64,000 nt of DNA from assembly GCA_002869145.1 (NCBI GenBank), contig PKTM01000011.1, positions 324,236 to 388,235 on the forward strand, given 5' to 3'. The stretch comes from Denitrovibrio sp. (GTDB lineage Bacteria > Chrysiogenota > Deferribacteres > Deferribacterales > Geovibrionaceae). A program made the translations under genes and the position numbers. Below are positions 46,205-55,026 of the stretch, one piece after another. The notes beneath the pieces are model-generated. The model was not told the DNA's origin, did not search any database, and saw only the letters and a program-made list of their open reading frames with translations. How positions within the stretch are numbered: the stretch's first letter is position 1; the number at the start of each line of letters is the position of its first letter.

Positions 46205-47530
46205 ATGCTTAACAACGCGTTTGTAGAAAAATACACCCAACTGCTTGAAGAAAAAGCAGAAAGCTTTTTTGATGCACTCCAGGGTGAAAGAAAGAAATAT
46301 ATCAGGCTGGCCTCATCCAGACCCGCAGATTATCTTTGCGAGCTGAAAGAGGCTGGGGTAGCTGTGTCCGAAGATAAGAACCTTCCTGATGTTTTCAGGA
46401 TAGAAAGCGGCGAAGAGAAACTCACCGGAACTTTAGGTTTTCAGACGGGCGGGTTTTATATAATGAACCCGTCATCTGTTTACACAGCAAGGGTTCTCTG
46501 CTCTCTTATGCCTGAATATCCATACATTTTAGACGTAGCCTCTGCTCCCGGCGGCAAGACCTGCGCTATTGCGGATATTCTTAATAACAGATGTGCCATA
46601 ATAGCAAACGAGCCTTCCGGCAAGCGAATGAAATCATTACAGTATAATTTAGAGAAATATGGCGCTTATTCAGTGCGAACCATAGGGCGTGACGGCAGAA
46701 GCCTTCATAAAACATTTGATAAATTTTTTGACGGGGTGTTGCTGGATGCACCGTGTAGCAACGAAAACAAGATAGGCCGTAACAAAACCGTAAACTCCGA
46801 ATGGAATCAGGAGATGGTGGACAGGATGGCCAAGCTTCAGAAAGAGATAGCCGCATCTGCATTTGAAACCCTAAAAGAGGGCGGAGTAATGGTTTATTCC
46901 ACCTGCACGTTCTCAGTTGAGGAGAACGAGGAAGTTGTAAAATATCTGCTTGATAATTTCGATTGTGAACTGGTTGATATCAATGGCGGTTCAGGTACTG
47001 GCGGAATAAGCGGTGATGAGAAGATAGATAGCTGTGTAGTGAGATATATGCCTCATACAGATATATATGATGGTTTTTTCATATCCGCAGTGAGGCGAAA
47101 AGGTGGCGAAAGCTCCGGCGGGGCATTTAGCAGACAGAAAAAACATAAAAGCATATCTGAGTTTTTCGAAGATTTTCCTGACTGGACAGAGATATATGAG
47201 AAAGGGAACTCTTTCTATCTGACAACACAGATGGACAGAAGTATAAACTTCTCAAAGAACGGGATACTTATATTCAAACGTGAAGGGGAGCTCTCATCCC
47301 AAGCTTTTTGGCAGCTTTCAAACTTCTTAAAAAAGGAGTTTCGAACCGAAATTTCCTTAGAAGCTGCACTAAGATATCTGAAAGGATTTGACATAGAAAA
47401 AGTTCAAGATTATCATGGACCTGCACTTTATTATAATGATATACCTATCGGGATAACAAAACCTGTTGATAGCATGCTGAAAAACAAGCTGGACAGGTAC
47501 TTTCTTTACGGAAAAAATATTGAGTGGTAA
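46205..47530 (+). CDS. RsmF/NOL1-NOP2-Sun family RNA m5C methyltransferase
   Basis: 441 residues. SAM-binding 'DVASAPGGKTCAIADIL', 'LLDAPCSNENKIGRN' with the release Cys, and the catalytic Cys in 'VYSTCTFSVEENEEVV'. A C-terminal PUA-like/RsmF domain (~330-441) supports 16S rRNA methylation. The ATG at 46205 is chosen because upstream codons (from a TTG at 46145) form an unrelated hydrophobic stretch overlapping the trkA start; no clear ribosome site is seen. Confidence 0.88.
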   Translation: MLNNAFVEKYTQLLEEKAESFFDALQGERKKYIRLASSRPADYLCELKEAGVAVSEDKNLPDVFRIESGEEKLTGTLGFQTGGFYIMNPSSVYTARVLCSLMPEYPYILDVASAPGGKTCAIADILNNRCAIIANEPSGKRMKSLQYNLEKYGAYSVRTIGRDGRSLHKTFDKFFDGVLLDAPCSNENKIGRNKTVNSEWNQEMVDRMAKLQKEIAASAFETLKEGGVMVYSTCTFSVEENEEVVKYLLDNFDCELVDINGGSGTGGISGDEKIDSCVVRYMPHTDIYDGFFISAVRRKGGESSGGAFSRQKKHKSISEFFEDFPDWTEIYEKGNSFYLTTQMDRSINFSKNGILIFKREGELSSQAFWQLSNFLKKEFRTEISLEAALRYLKGFDIEKVQDYHGPALYYNDIPIGITKPVDSMLKNKLDRYFLYGKNIEW

Positions 47531-47532
47531 AT

Positions 47533-48792
47533 ATGAAAGTCTTTTTTAAAGTTTTAAGCGTACTTTGTGTGCTGACTCAATTATCATTTGCTCAGACATT
47601 TATAAACTTTTCGGCAGAACCTTCAGACAGCTTTAACGCTGTACTGGTGGAAAAGTCAGGAAAGTGGCTTCATGTTATAAACGTCAGTGAAGGCACGGCC
47701 AAAGTTCTTGAAAGTTTTCAGGTTCTCACGGGTGGTGCAGAAGGAGATAAGCTGGTTCAGGGGGATGAAAAAACTCCTGAAGGACTTTATTTCGTCACTG
47801 GTTTTATCTCACCAGAAAAGCTGCGCTCTATGTATGGGGAAGAAGTTGCAAAACAATACGGCACAGGTGCTTACCCACTCTCATACCCGAACCTTAAAGA
47901 CAGATTGGGCGGGAAGACCGGAGGCGGAATATGGCTTCACGGTGTTGACCCTGAAAGATTAGAGCCTGTAACTAAAGGCTGTGTAGCATTCGATAACGAA
48001 AAACTTAATAACATGAATAAATACATTCAAGAGGGCACTCCTGTTATTATTACTGATGAAGGTATGCAGGGTGCAGTAAGGGAGCTCCGAGAGCATTTCC
48101 AAGAGATGAAAAAAGTTATCACTGACTATATATATGCATGGGAGAGCAACGTATTTGAGGATTTTGGCAGTTTCTATCACTCTCAGTTCAGAAGCACTAA
48201 AGGACAGGGGTTAAAAGGATATCTCAGCTACAAAAAGACTCTTATGGATTACTACCCGTATAGAAGAGTACATGCTGACAGCTTCCGCATATTTTCCCAA
48301 AATGAGAAAGAATCTGTAGCAGAGTTTGACCAGTACTATTGTGCGGCAAATGTCTTTAGCTATGGTACAAAAAAATTGTATTTAGAAGAGGAATCAGGCC
48401 GTCCAAAGATAATAGCAGAAGAGTTCAGGCAAAAGGATTCAACGCCTTTTGTACGGGCGATGGTCAACAAGTTTATTATTGACTGGAAAAACAGCTGGGA
48501 GTCTCTGGATATTGATAAATATATGAAACACTATTCCGAAGATTTTGCCACCAAAGGTATGAACAAGGCTGCATGGGAATCTGATAAGGCTGGAAAATTC
48601 GAAGATCTGAAAAGTGTAAAGGTTCAGATAGATGGCCTAAGCTACAATGCCAGCTCACCTGTCAGTTTTACGATAGAGTTTAAACAGAGCTACGAAGGGG
48701 ATACATATTCAGACGTAGGTGTGAAAACACTGAGAGTCGAAGGTTGCCCGGGGGATTTCAAAATTATTTCAGAACACTGGAGAGCAATGTGA
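47533..48792 (+). CDS. Csd6/Pgp2-like L,D-transpeptidase-fold protein with NTF2-like tail
   Basis: 419 residues. Signal peptide to about 'LSFAQ', a YkuD/ErfK catalytic domain with 'IWLHGVDPERLEPVTKGCVAF' spread over His136 and Cys150, and then what look like two tandem NTF2-like domains (~190-300 and ~305-419). Helicobacter Csd6 and Campylobacter Pgp2 share the YkuD plus NTF2 layout and trim tetrapeptides to tripeptides as L,D-carboxypeptidases. The next gene is a Csd4/Pgp1 homologue overlapping by four bases, which supports a cell-shape role over ordinary cross-linking. Confidence 0.85.
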   Translation: MKVFFKVLSVLCVLTQLSFAQTFINFSAEPSDSFNAVLVEKSGKWLHVINVSEGTAKVLESFQVLTGGAEGDKLVQGDEKTPEGLYFVTGFISPEKLRSMYGEEVAKQYGTGAYPLSYPNLKDRLGGKTGGGIWLHGVDPERLEPVTKGCVAFDNEKLNNMNKYIQEGTPVIITDEGMQGAVRELREHFQEMKKVITDYIYAWESNVFEDFGSFYHSQFRSTKGQGLKGYLSYKKTLMDYYPYRRVHADSFRIFSQNEKESVAEFDQYYCAANVFSYGTKKLYLEEESGRPKIIAEEFRQKDSTPFVRAMVNKFIIDWKNSWESLDIDKYMKHYSEDFATKGMNKAAWESDKAGKFEDLKSVKVQIDGLSYNASSPVSFTIEFKQSYEGDTYSDVGVKTLRVEGCPGDFKIISEHWRAM

Positions 48793-50225
48793 GAAAGCTC
48801 TTTTTAATAATAATAATACTAACAGCGGCTTCAGTCTGCTTTGCTGTAGACAGACCCTCCACAAAGCACGAAGTCTTCTTCACAGGAACGGACTATGAGC
48901 TGAACATATACCGAATATACGGCCGTAACGATGGTAAAACCATGTTTATAGTTGGGGGCATTCAGGGTGACGAGCCGGGCGGTTTTCTGTCCGCTGACCT
49001 GTATTCCGATTTGAAGCTGGATAGAGGGAATCTTATAGTCATCCCCAGAGCAAATTTTAAGTCTATCATACTCTATGACAGAGGTCCTGACGGCGACATG
49101 AACAGACGTTTTCTGGATGAGCCGGAAAAAGATGACATGGACAAAGTTGTGGCTATCATCAAACAGCTGATGAGCGAATCAGACATATTCCTTAATCTGC
49201 ATGACGGCTGGGGATATCATAATCCAAAATATATCAGCAAATGGCGCAACCCATATAGGTTTGGCCAGTCCATTATCACTGATGCGGATATTTTCAAGTG
49301 TGATGACGGGACAGAGCTGGATCTGCGTGCAGATGCTACCACTGTTGTTGCAGAGACAAACAAAAAGATAAGTGATGAAGAACACTACATGCACTATTTC
49401 AATACAAAAACTGAAGAATCAGGTACAAAATTTGCAGAGATGCGCAAGACAGCAACATACTATGCACTGCGCACGTTCTGCCTGCCGTCATATGGTATAG
49501 AATCGTCAAAGAATCTACCAAACACAGAGATGAAGATTCTTCACCATAATTATGCGGTTAATGAGTTTATGAAGCTTTATGACATAGTGCCTGAGGCGCC
49601 AACCATTTTTCTGGAAAAACCTAAGCTGAGCTATGCTGTTGTAACTGTGAACGGCGAGCCTAAGATAGCGGAAGAAGGCGCTTCTATTGTTGTGCATGAA
49701 GGTGACATAGTAGAAGTTACCCACATAGAGGCTAACTACGACAGGGGTGTTTCCTGTGATCTGCTTGGATATGGCGAGCTTAACGATTATCGTAAGAAAG
49801 TAGAGATTAAGAGTGATTCTGTAATTGTCTTTCGTAAAGACAACGATAAAATGGGCTATATCAACCTGAAGATAAAGAAATCTAACGGCAATGGGCATTA
49901 TTTTGTTTTTATCATAAAGCACAATGGGGAGAAGAAGCTGATACTCTCCGGTGATACTTATAATGTCAAAAACGGCGATGAAGTCGAAATAGTTTCCGCT
50001 TTTTCTGATGCATCCTGCGGTCATGAGTACCCTATAAACCTGAAAGGATACGTACCTCCAAAAGTAGTTCGCAACAGCGGAGATGACAGAGGCTACCTGA
50101 TACCTTTTACTCCTTCAAATTTTATGACCAAATATTCGAAAGATAACGATAAGCGAACCTACCCGGCTGTAGTAAGCTATAACGGTGTTGAACTGGGGAG
50201 CTTCTGGTTTCACATAAATGATTAG
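48789..50225 (+). CDS. Csd4/Pgp1-like M99 D,L-carboxypeptidase (cell shape)
   Basis: 478 residues from a GTG at 48789 (TGGAGAG upstream), which yields signal peptide 'MRKLFLIIIILTAASVCFA'. The zinc site is the unusual Gln type of peptidase family M99: 'GGIQGDEPGG' (Gln59, Glu62) and 'NLHDGWGYH' (His138), spaced much as Gln46/Glu49/His128 in H. pylori Csd4. 'PSYGIESSKNLP' supplies the catalytic Glu. Two C-terminal beta domains follow. It cleaves muropeptide tripeptides to dipeptides in the periplasm, controlling curvature. Confidence 0.88.
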   Translation: MRKLFLIIIILTAASVCFAVDRPSTKHEVFFTGTDYELNIYRIYGRNDGKTMFIVGGIQGDEPGGFLSADLYSDLKLDRGNLIVIPRANFKSIILYDRGPDGDMNRRFLDEPEKDDMDKVVAIIKQLMSESDIFLNLHDGWGYHNPKYISKWRNPYRFGQSIITDADIFKCDDGTELDLRADATTVVAETNKKISDEEHYMHYFNTKTEESGTKFAEMRKTATYYALRTFCLPSYGIESSKNLPNTEMKILHHNYAVNEFMKLYDIVPEAPTIFLEKPKLSYAVVTVNGEPKIAEEGASIVVHEGDIVEVTHIEANYDRGVSCDLLGYGELNDYRKKVEIKSDSVIVFRKDNDKMGYINLKIKKSNGNGHYFVFIIKHNGEKKLILSGDTYNVKNGDEVEIVSAFSDASCGHEYPINLKGYVPPKVVRNSGDDRGYLIPFTPSNFMTKYSKDNDKRTYPAVVSYNGVELGSFWFHIND

Positions 50226-50240
50226 TTTTGAGACTTATAT

Positions 50241-50516
50241 ATGAAAAGATTGTATGCTGTTGTTAAAGGGAGAGTTCAGGGAGTTGGCTACAGAGCCTCA
50301 GTTTCCAGGCGTATAGTGACGCTGGCCAGTATTACTGGATATGTGCGAAACCTTCATGACGGTTCTGTTGAGGTTTTGGCCGAAGGCACAGAAGATATGC
50401 TGGAACAGGTTTTAAAGATAATAAACGAAGGTTCCTTTTTAAGCAGTGTAGATGACGTTGATGTCAAATATTATGATGTCACCGGTGAATACTCTGACTT
50501 TTCTGTTAAATACTAA
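50241..50516 (+). CDS. acyP: Acylphosphatase
   Basis: 91 residues. 'VKGRVQGVGYRASVSRR' carries the phosphate-binding loop and catalytic Arg, and 'GYVRNLHDGSVEVLAEG' the catalytic Asn. It hydrolyses acyl phosphates such as 1,3-bisphosphoglycerate. It follows the csd4-like gene by 15 bases and may be cotranscribed. Confidence 0.92.
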   Translation: MKRLYAVVKGRVQGVGYRASVSRRIVTLASITGYVRNLHDGSVEVLAEGTEDMLEQVLKIINEGSFLSSVDDVDVKYYDVTGEYSDFSVKY

Positions 50517-50591
50517 CATTCGAAAAATACTTTCTTGTAAATATATTTTAAAAGTTGTATATTTCCTCACAGGCAGACCTTACTTACTGCC

Positions 50592-50700
50592 TAGCCCTGG
50601 GGGTGCTGATGTGGAGACTCGGAGCGTAAGCACGAGATGAAACAGGCGGCTGAGAGATACCCCATAAACCTGATCCGGATAATGCCGGCGTAGGGAACGG
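50592..50700 (+). promoter_or_regulatory. TPP riboswitch (THI box)
   Basis: Conserved aptamer elements in order: GGGGGTGC, the pyrimidine-sensing GGCTGAGAGATACCC, ACCTGATCCGGATAATGCC and the closing CGTAGGGAA, with CCCT/AGGG as the P1 stem. Thiamine diphosphate binding should switch off the thiC-thiE-thiL genes downstream. A hairpin terminator follows (50730-50760). Confidence 0.96.
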
Positions 50701-50729
50701 GATTTCAGTTTTTATATAAGAAACACCCG

Positions 50730-50760
50730 AACCCGCTGGCACTCCACCATGCGGGTTTTC
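50730..50760 (+). terminator. Terminator of the TPP riboswitch expression platform
   Basis: AACCCGC (50730-50736) pairs with GCGGGTT (50751-50757) and is followed by TTTC, 65 bases before the thiC ATG. It would form when TPP is bound, stopping transcription early. Confidence 0.8.
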
Positions 50761-50824
50761 TATTGATATCTTAGGAAGTACAGCTTCTTCAGGTGCTTGT
50801 TGAAAAAACTAGGAGCAATGAAAT

Positions 50825-52090
50825 ATGACACAGTTAAAAGCGGCGAAAGAGGGGAAGATTACTCCTGAAATGAAAAAAGTAGCTCTTGATGAGCAGATAG
50901 ATGTTAAGGAGCTTAGGCAGCTCATTGCTGACGGCAAAGTTGTTATTCCGAAAAATATAAACAGAACATTCGATGTGCGTGCAATCGGCAAAAAGATGAA
51001 GACAAAAGTGAACGCAAACATAGGAACTTCCGGCGACTGCCCTTTCCTTGATATAGAGCTGGAAAAGCTTGATGCAGCCATAAAGGCCGGAGCTGATTCT
51101 GTGATGGATCTTTCAACTGGCGGTGACCTGAATGCAATACGCAGAGCCATAGAAGAGAAATGCACCGTGATGCTCGGTACAGTGCCTATATATGCTGTTG
51201 CGGCTGAGCTGGCTATGAGGGATATGACAACAGACCATATAAGCGAAGAGGTTCTTCTGCGCAACATAGAAAATCAGTGCCGTGAAGGTGTGGACTATAT
51301 AACTGTTCACTGCGGTATAACAAAAGAATCAGTAGCCAGAATGGACAACGCAGACCGTACATGCGGTATAGTGTCCAGAGGCGGCTCCATCCTTGCCAAC
51401 TGGATTCGTAAGAACGGCAAGGAAAATCCACTTTTTGAATATTATGACGACCTGCTTGACATAGCTTTTAAATACGATGTGACACTCAGTCTGGGTGACG
51501 GGTTTCGCCCGGGTGCAATAACTGATGCAACAGACAGACCGCAGATATCAGAGCTGATGATACTGGGTGAACTGGCTAAACGTGCTTATGAAAGAGATGT
51601 TCAGGTTATGATAGAGGGGCCGGGTCATGTGCCGCTCAGCCAGATAGTTACAAACATGCAGCTTCAGAAAAGGCTTTGCAACGATGCTCCTTTTTACATA
51701 CTTGGGCCGATACCTACAGACATCGCTCCGGGGTATGACCACATAACAAGCGCAATCGGAGGAGCAATAGCAGGCGCAGCCGGAGCAGATTTTCTTTGCT
51801 ATGTTACACCTGCGGAGCACTTATGCCTGCCGGATGCTAAAGATGTGCATGAGGGCGTTATAGCAACACGGATAGCGGGGCATATTGCAGACATTGAAAA
51901 AGGTATACCGGGAGCATGGGAGAGAAACGTAGAGATGGCTACAGCCAGAAAAGAGCTTAACTGGGAGCGTCAGTTTGAACTCTCAATAGACCCTGATACC
52001 GCCAGATCAAAATTCAGGCACAACAAAGAATTCGACTCATGCACCATGTGCGGAAAACTTTGTGCCGTAAAAATAGACGAAGGCCGCTAA
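50825..52090 (+). CDS. thiC: Phosphomethylpyrimidine synthase ThiC
   Basis: 421 residues, the short bacterial/archaeal-type ThiC. 'NANIGTSGDCPF', 'GRTC'-like 'ADRTCGIVSRGG', 'MIEGPGHVPL' and the C-terminal cluster motif 'SCTMCGKLCAVK' are present. It is a radical SAM-type enzyme that turns aminoimidazole ribotide into the thiamine pyrimidine HMP-P. Directly controlled by the upstream TPP riboswitch. Confidence 0.96.
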   Translation: MTQLKAAKEGKITPEMKKVALDEQIDVKELRQLIADGKVVIPKNINRTFDVRAIGKKMKTKVNANIGTSGDCPFLDIELEKLDAAIKAGADSVMDLSTGGDLNAIRRAIEEKCTVMLGTVPIYAVAAELAMRDMTTDHISEEVLLRNIENQCREGVDYITVHCGITKESVARMDNADRTCGIVSRGGSILANWIRKNGKENPLFEYYDDLLDIAFKYDVTLSLGDGFRPGAITDATDRPQISELMILGELAKRAYERDVQVMIEGPGHVPLSQIVTNMQLQKRLCNDAPFYILGPIPTDIAPGYDHITSAIGGAIAGAAGADFLCYVTPAEHLCLPDAKDVHEGVIATRIAGHIADIEKGIPGAWERNVEMATARKELNWERQFELSIDPDTARSKFRHNKEFDSCTMCGKLCAVKIDEGR

Positions 52091-52165
52091 AGACCGGCAT
52101 TAGAATTCAGCAAAAAGACAATATGGAAAATCGCAGATTTTCTAAGGTGTCTACAGGGAACAGTG

Positions 52166-52780
52166 ATGATAAATTATTTGAGATTGTACCTAATACTCGA
52201 AACAAAGATGCTCAAATGCCCGCTTGAGGAGTTTATCCCGGCAGTGGTGAAGGGCGGAGTTACATGCATTCAGCTTCGAAACAAAGGGTGCAGTTCCTGG
52301 GAAGTATTTTATATAGGGCAGAAAGTGATGAAGCTTCTTGAAGGTACTGATGTTTTATTTGTTGTGAACGACAGGGCGGACATAGCAATTACACTTGGCG
52401 GAAAGGCAGTTCATCTGGGAGCTAAAGATGTCCCTCTGGCAGAGAGTAAAAGGCTGTTTCCAGATTTGATATATGGATATTCATGTAATAACATAGAAGA
52501 TATAAGTACAGCGGATATTGGTGACTACATAGGTGTGGGCCCCGCATTCCCTACTGATACCAAGGCATACTTAAGAGGTCTTATAGGCCCATCAGGCATA
52601 GCCGAGCTGGTGGCAAAAACAGATAAACCTGCTGTTGCCATAGGCGGTATTACAAAGGACAACATTTCGCAGCTCTGCGGTATCGGGCTTGCAGGTGTGG
52701 CGGTATCGTCAGCTATCTGCGCAAGCGATGACCCTTACAAAGCTGCAAAAGAGCTAAGGGAGCTTGCTGAAAAACTGTAA
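52166..52780 (+). CDS. thiE: Thiamine-phosphate synthase ThiE
   Basis: 204 residues of TIM-barrel type: 'VTCIQLRNKG', 'VVNDRADIAITLGGKAVHLG', 'YIGVGPAFPTDTK' and 'AIGGITKDNI'. It joins HMP-PP and the thiazole phosphate. ATG at 52166 with GGGAAC upstream. It overlaps thiL (TAATG). No thiD is in the window. Confidence 0.93.
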   Translation: MINYLRLYLILETKMLKCPLEEFIPAVVKGGVTCIQLRNKGCSSWEVFYIGQKVMKLLEGTDVLFVVNDRADIAITLGGKAVHLGAKDVPLAESKRLFPDLIYGYSCNNIEDISTADIGDYIGVGPAFPTDTKAYLRGLIGPSGIAELVAKTDKPAVAIGGITKDNISQLCGIGLAGVAVSSAICASDDPYKAAKELRELAEKL

Positions 52781-53673
52781 TGAAAAATGATAAGGAATTC
52801 TCTCTTATTGAGGGATTGTCAAAAATGCTGAATAAAGGTGGTGTCACACTAGGGGTAGGCGATGATGCCGCCTTATTCGGCGAGACACTTATTGCAAAAG
52901 ATATAATGGTTGAAGGGGTGCACTTTACTAAAGGTGCGCCCTTTTTGCATGTGATGAGAAAGATAGTGACCGCAAACGTCAGCGACATAGCCGCTATGGG
53001 CGGTACTGCGAAATATGCCCTGCTTGGGATTGCAATTCCTGAGGGGTACAGGGTAGATCCGGCTGATCTGGTGCGTTCATTTGAAATTTACGGTGTCGAG
53101 CTTATTGGCGGTGATACAACATCTTCGAAAGACTCACTCTTTTTGTCGGTAACGATAATAGGCGAAAAGAATGAACATGTTCTTACCAGAGGCGGTGCAA
53201 AGGCGGGAGACCTGCTTTATCTGTCTCGTCCGGTTGGGCGTGTCAGAGAACTGCTCGAAGATGAGGTTGCCGGTGGTGATGTTTATAACCACTATCTGGT
53301 AAAGGCTGAGACAAAACTTGGCGTGCTGCTTGGCTCAACGGGCACAGCATCAGCGTGCATAGATGTTAGTGACGGAGTGGGGCGTGATGCCTCACACATA
53401 GCAGATATGAGTGGTGTCAGGATTGTGATTGAATCTGACAAGATGCCTGTGGAACATCTTTCAGGAAGGTCTGACCCTGTGATGTATGCTCTTGGGTCAG
53501 GGGAAGAATTTGCACTGCTTTTCACAGTACCTGAAGAGAGTAAAAAAGAATTTGAAATAATGTCGGCAGCATCTATACTTATAGGCAGGGTTGAAGAGGG
53601 TTCAGGAGTGTATCTTGAGACGGAATCAGGATATCAGGACATCTCTCAGACTGGATATGAGCATAAGTTTTAG
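52780..53673 (+). CDS. thiL: Thiamine-monophosphate kinase ThiL
   Basis: 297 residues of the PurM/SelD-like fold: 'LGVGDDAALFGETLIAKDIMVEGVHF', 'VSDIAAMGG', 'IGGDTTSSKD' and 'CIDVSDGVGRDASHIA'. It phosphorylates TMP to the cofactor TPP. The last gene of the riboswitch-controlled unit; its stop overlaps the convergent PaaK-like gene by four bases. Confidence 0.94.
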   Translation: MKNDKEFSLIEGLSKMLNKGGVTLGVGDDAALFGETLIAKDIMVEGVHFTKGAPFLHVMRKIVTANVSDIAAMGGTAKYALLGIAIPEGYRVDPADLVRSFEIYGVELIGGDTTSSKDSLFLSVTIIGEKNEHVLTRGGAKAGDLLYLSRPVGRVRELLEDEVAGGDVYNHYLVKAETKLGVLLGSTGTASACIDVSDGVGRDASHIADMSGVRIVIESDKMPVEHLSGRSDPVMYALGSGEEFALLFTVPEESKKEFEIMSAASILIGRVEEGSGVYLETESGYQDISQTGYEHKF

Positions 53674-54581
53674 AACGTATATGCTATTTTAACTGTTTTT
53701 AATCCGCATTCACATTTACTTCTGTCAATAATTTTCGTTAATTTCCCTGTTCTGAACCTTATGAGAGGCAGCGCATTTAGTGATACTGTTGTTATGACAA
53801 GTTCGCCTTCTGTTTCGTCTTCAACAGTTTCTCCCGTTTCAGGGTTAATAATCTCGACAATGTAGTGTTCATCCCATACATGAAAACCGTCGTGCATTTT
53901 GCAGTCTGAGGCAAGTCCGTTGAAGAAGTCTCCAATCCCTGCCGTAAGAGTGATGTCCATTCCGGTTTCTTTTTCAATATGTTTTCTATTCCATTCGGTG
54001 AGAGGTTTACCTGAGAAAACACCCCCTTTAAGCCCCAGACTGCTAAGCTCCAGAGAGCTTGTTCTGCAATCTTCTACAAACTTTATAAGGTCTGATGTAT
54101 CACCCAGCAGATAACTGGCGTCGGTATCTTTTATCAGCTGGTACAGCTCTTTGTGGCTAAGTTTGTGAGCTGGTATCATGAAGTGTCTGAGTTTCTCACA
54201 TGTGCTTGTAAAAGCTCGGCTTGTATCCTCACCGCTTATCAGCAGGAGTGTATCCTCATCTGAAATATCTGCAATACTGAAAGCTCTGGATGTCATTTCA
54301 GCTATGTGCGAGATGTCAGAATCGGAGTAAAGATTCATTATTTTCTCTTGTCCCTGCGACTGAATATATCCCGCACTGAGAGTTTCAGTATCTGCACAGC
54401 AGTAAGCGAAGGGGTAGCCCTGAGCAAGGAGCTGCCAAGTCATAAAGGGGAGTTTTGCGAGCTCTTTGTATGAGGTTATTCGTCCATTGGTGAACATCTG
54501 ACTATAAAATAAATTATTATTTTTTATGTGGTAAAGTGTTTTACCCAGTTTGAGAATCTGAATGTCTGAAAGTTTCTGCAT
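53670..54581 (-). CDS. Degenerate PaaK-like adenylate-forming protein
   Basis: 303 residues from the ATG at 54581 (AAAGGA upstream). The C-terminal half is like phenylacetate-CoA ligases ('ETGEPV'-like 'ETGETVEDETEGELVITTV', 'PLIRFRTGKLTKII', 'CECGLKTVKI'). It is about 130 residues shorter than PaaK: the usual Ser/Thr/Gly-rich ATP loop is replaced by 'YIQSQGQEKI' and the C-terminal lobe is missing. Probably not a working CoA ligase as it stands; either a repurposed binding protein or a decaying gene. Confidence 0.7.
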   Translation of the reverse strand: MQKLSDIQILKLGKTLYHIKNNNLFYSQMFTNGRITSYKELAKLPFMTWQLLAQGYPFAYCCADTETLSAGYIQSQGQEKIMNLYSDSDISHIAEMTSRAFSIADISDEDTLLLISGEDTSRAFTSTCEKLRHFMIPAHKLSHKELYQLIKDTDASYLLGDTSDLIKFVEDCRTSSLELSSLGLKGGVFSGKPLTEWNRKHIEKETGMDITLTAGIGDFFNGLASDCKMHDGFHVWDEHYIVEIINPETGETVEDETEGELVITTVSLNALPLIRFRTGKLTKIIDRSKCECGLKTVKIAYTF

Positions 54582-55026
54582 GGCGCACATCCTTTGCTTA
54601 CATAATATTATAGGTATATCAACCAAAGACACAATGTAAAATACAATTAAATATTGCAATAAAAGTTAAAAAAATTAATGCCAGGAAAACAAAAATAACA
54701 CAGCATTTTAGCCTTATGTTAAAAAGTTAATTTTTACGAAATAAAACTGAATTTTAATTTATAATAAATATAGAGCGGTCGTTCACTTAATCAAATTTAA
54801 CTATCAATAAAATGTTGTTAAAAGTTAATATTTTACAAGAAGAATTAATAAAACCTAACGATGTTTTATGATAAATTAACATGATTTTGGTGTTAAATAA
54901 GTGCTTAAATTCCTGTTGAATATTGAAAAATTGTCGGTTATACAGTCGTATAGTAATAAGGAGACGTTTTATTATTACTTAATTATGTTTTTTTATCGTT
55001 ATAAAGTATCAGATAGGGAGGTTTTT
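54582..55026. other. 445-bp AT-rich intergenic region with a repeated TTAA motif
   Basis: No gene seen. The stretch is very AT-rich. A ~24-bp motif TGTTAAAAAGTTAATTTTTAC at 54717 recurs with one gap shift at 54816, and related GTTAAAAA/TTAACAT pieces lie nearby. This is the upstream region of the SatP-type acetate transporter, so the motif may bind a regulator or a nucleoid protein. Confidence 0.5.

Noticed and set aside
47533-48792. Ordinary L,D-transpeptidase for 3-3 cross-links
   Set aside because: Not excluded, but the NTF2-like tail and coupling to an M99 carboxypeptidase fit Csd6/Pgp2-type trimming better.
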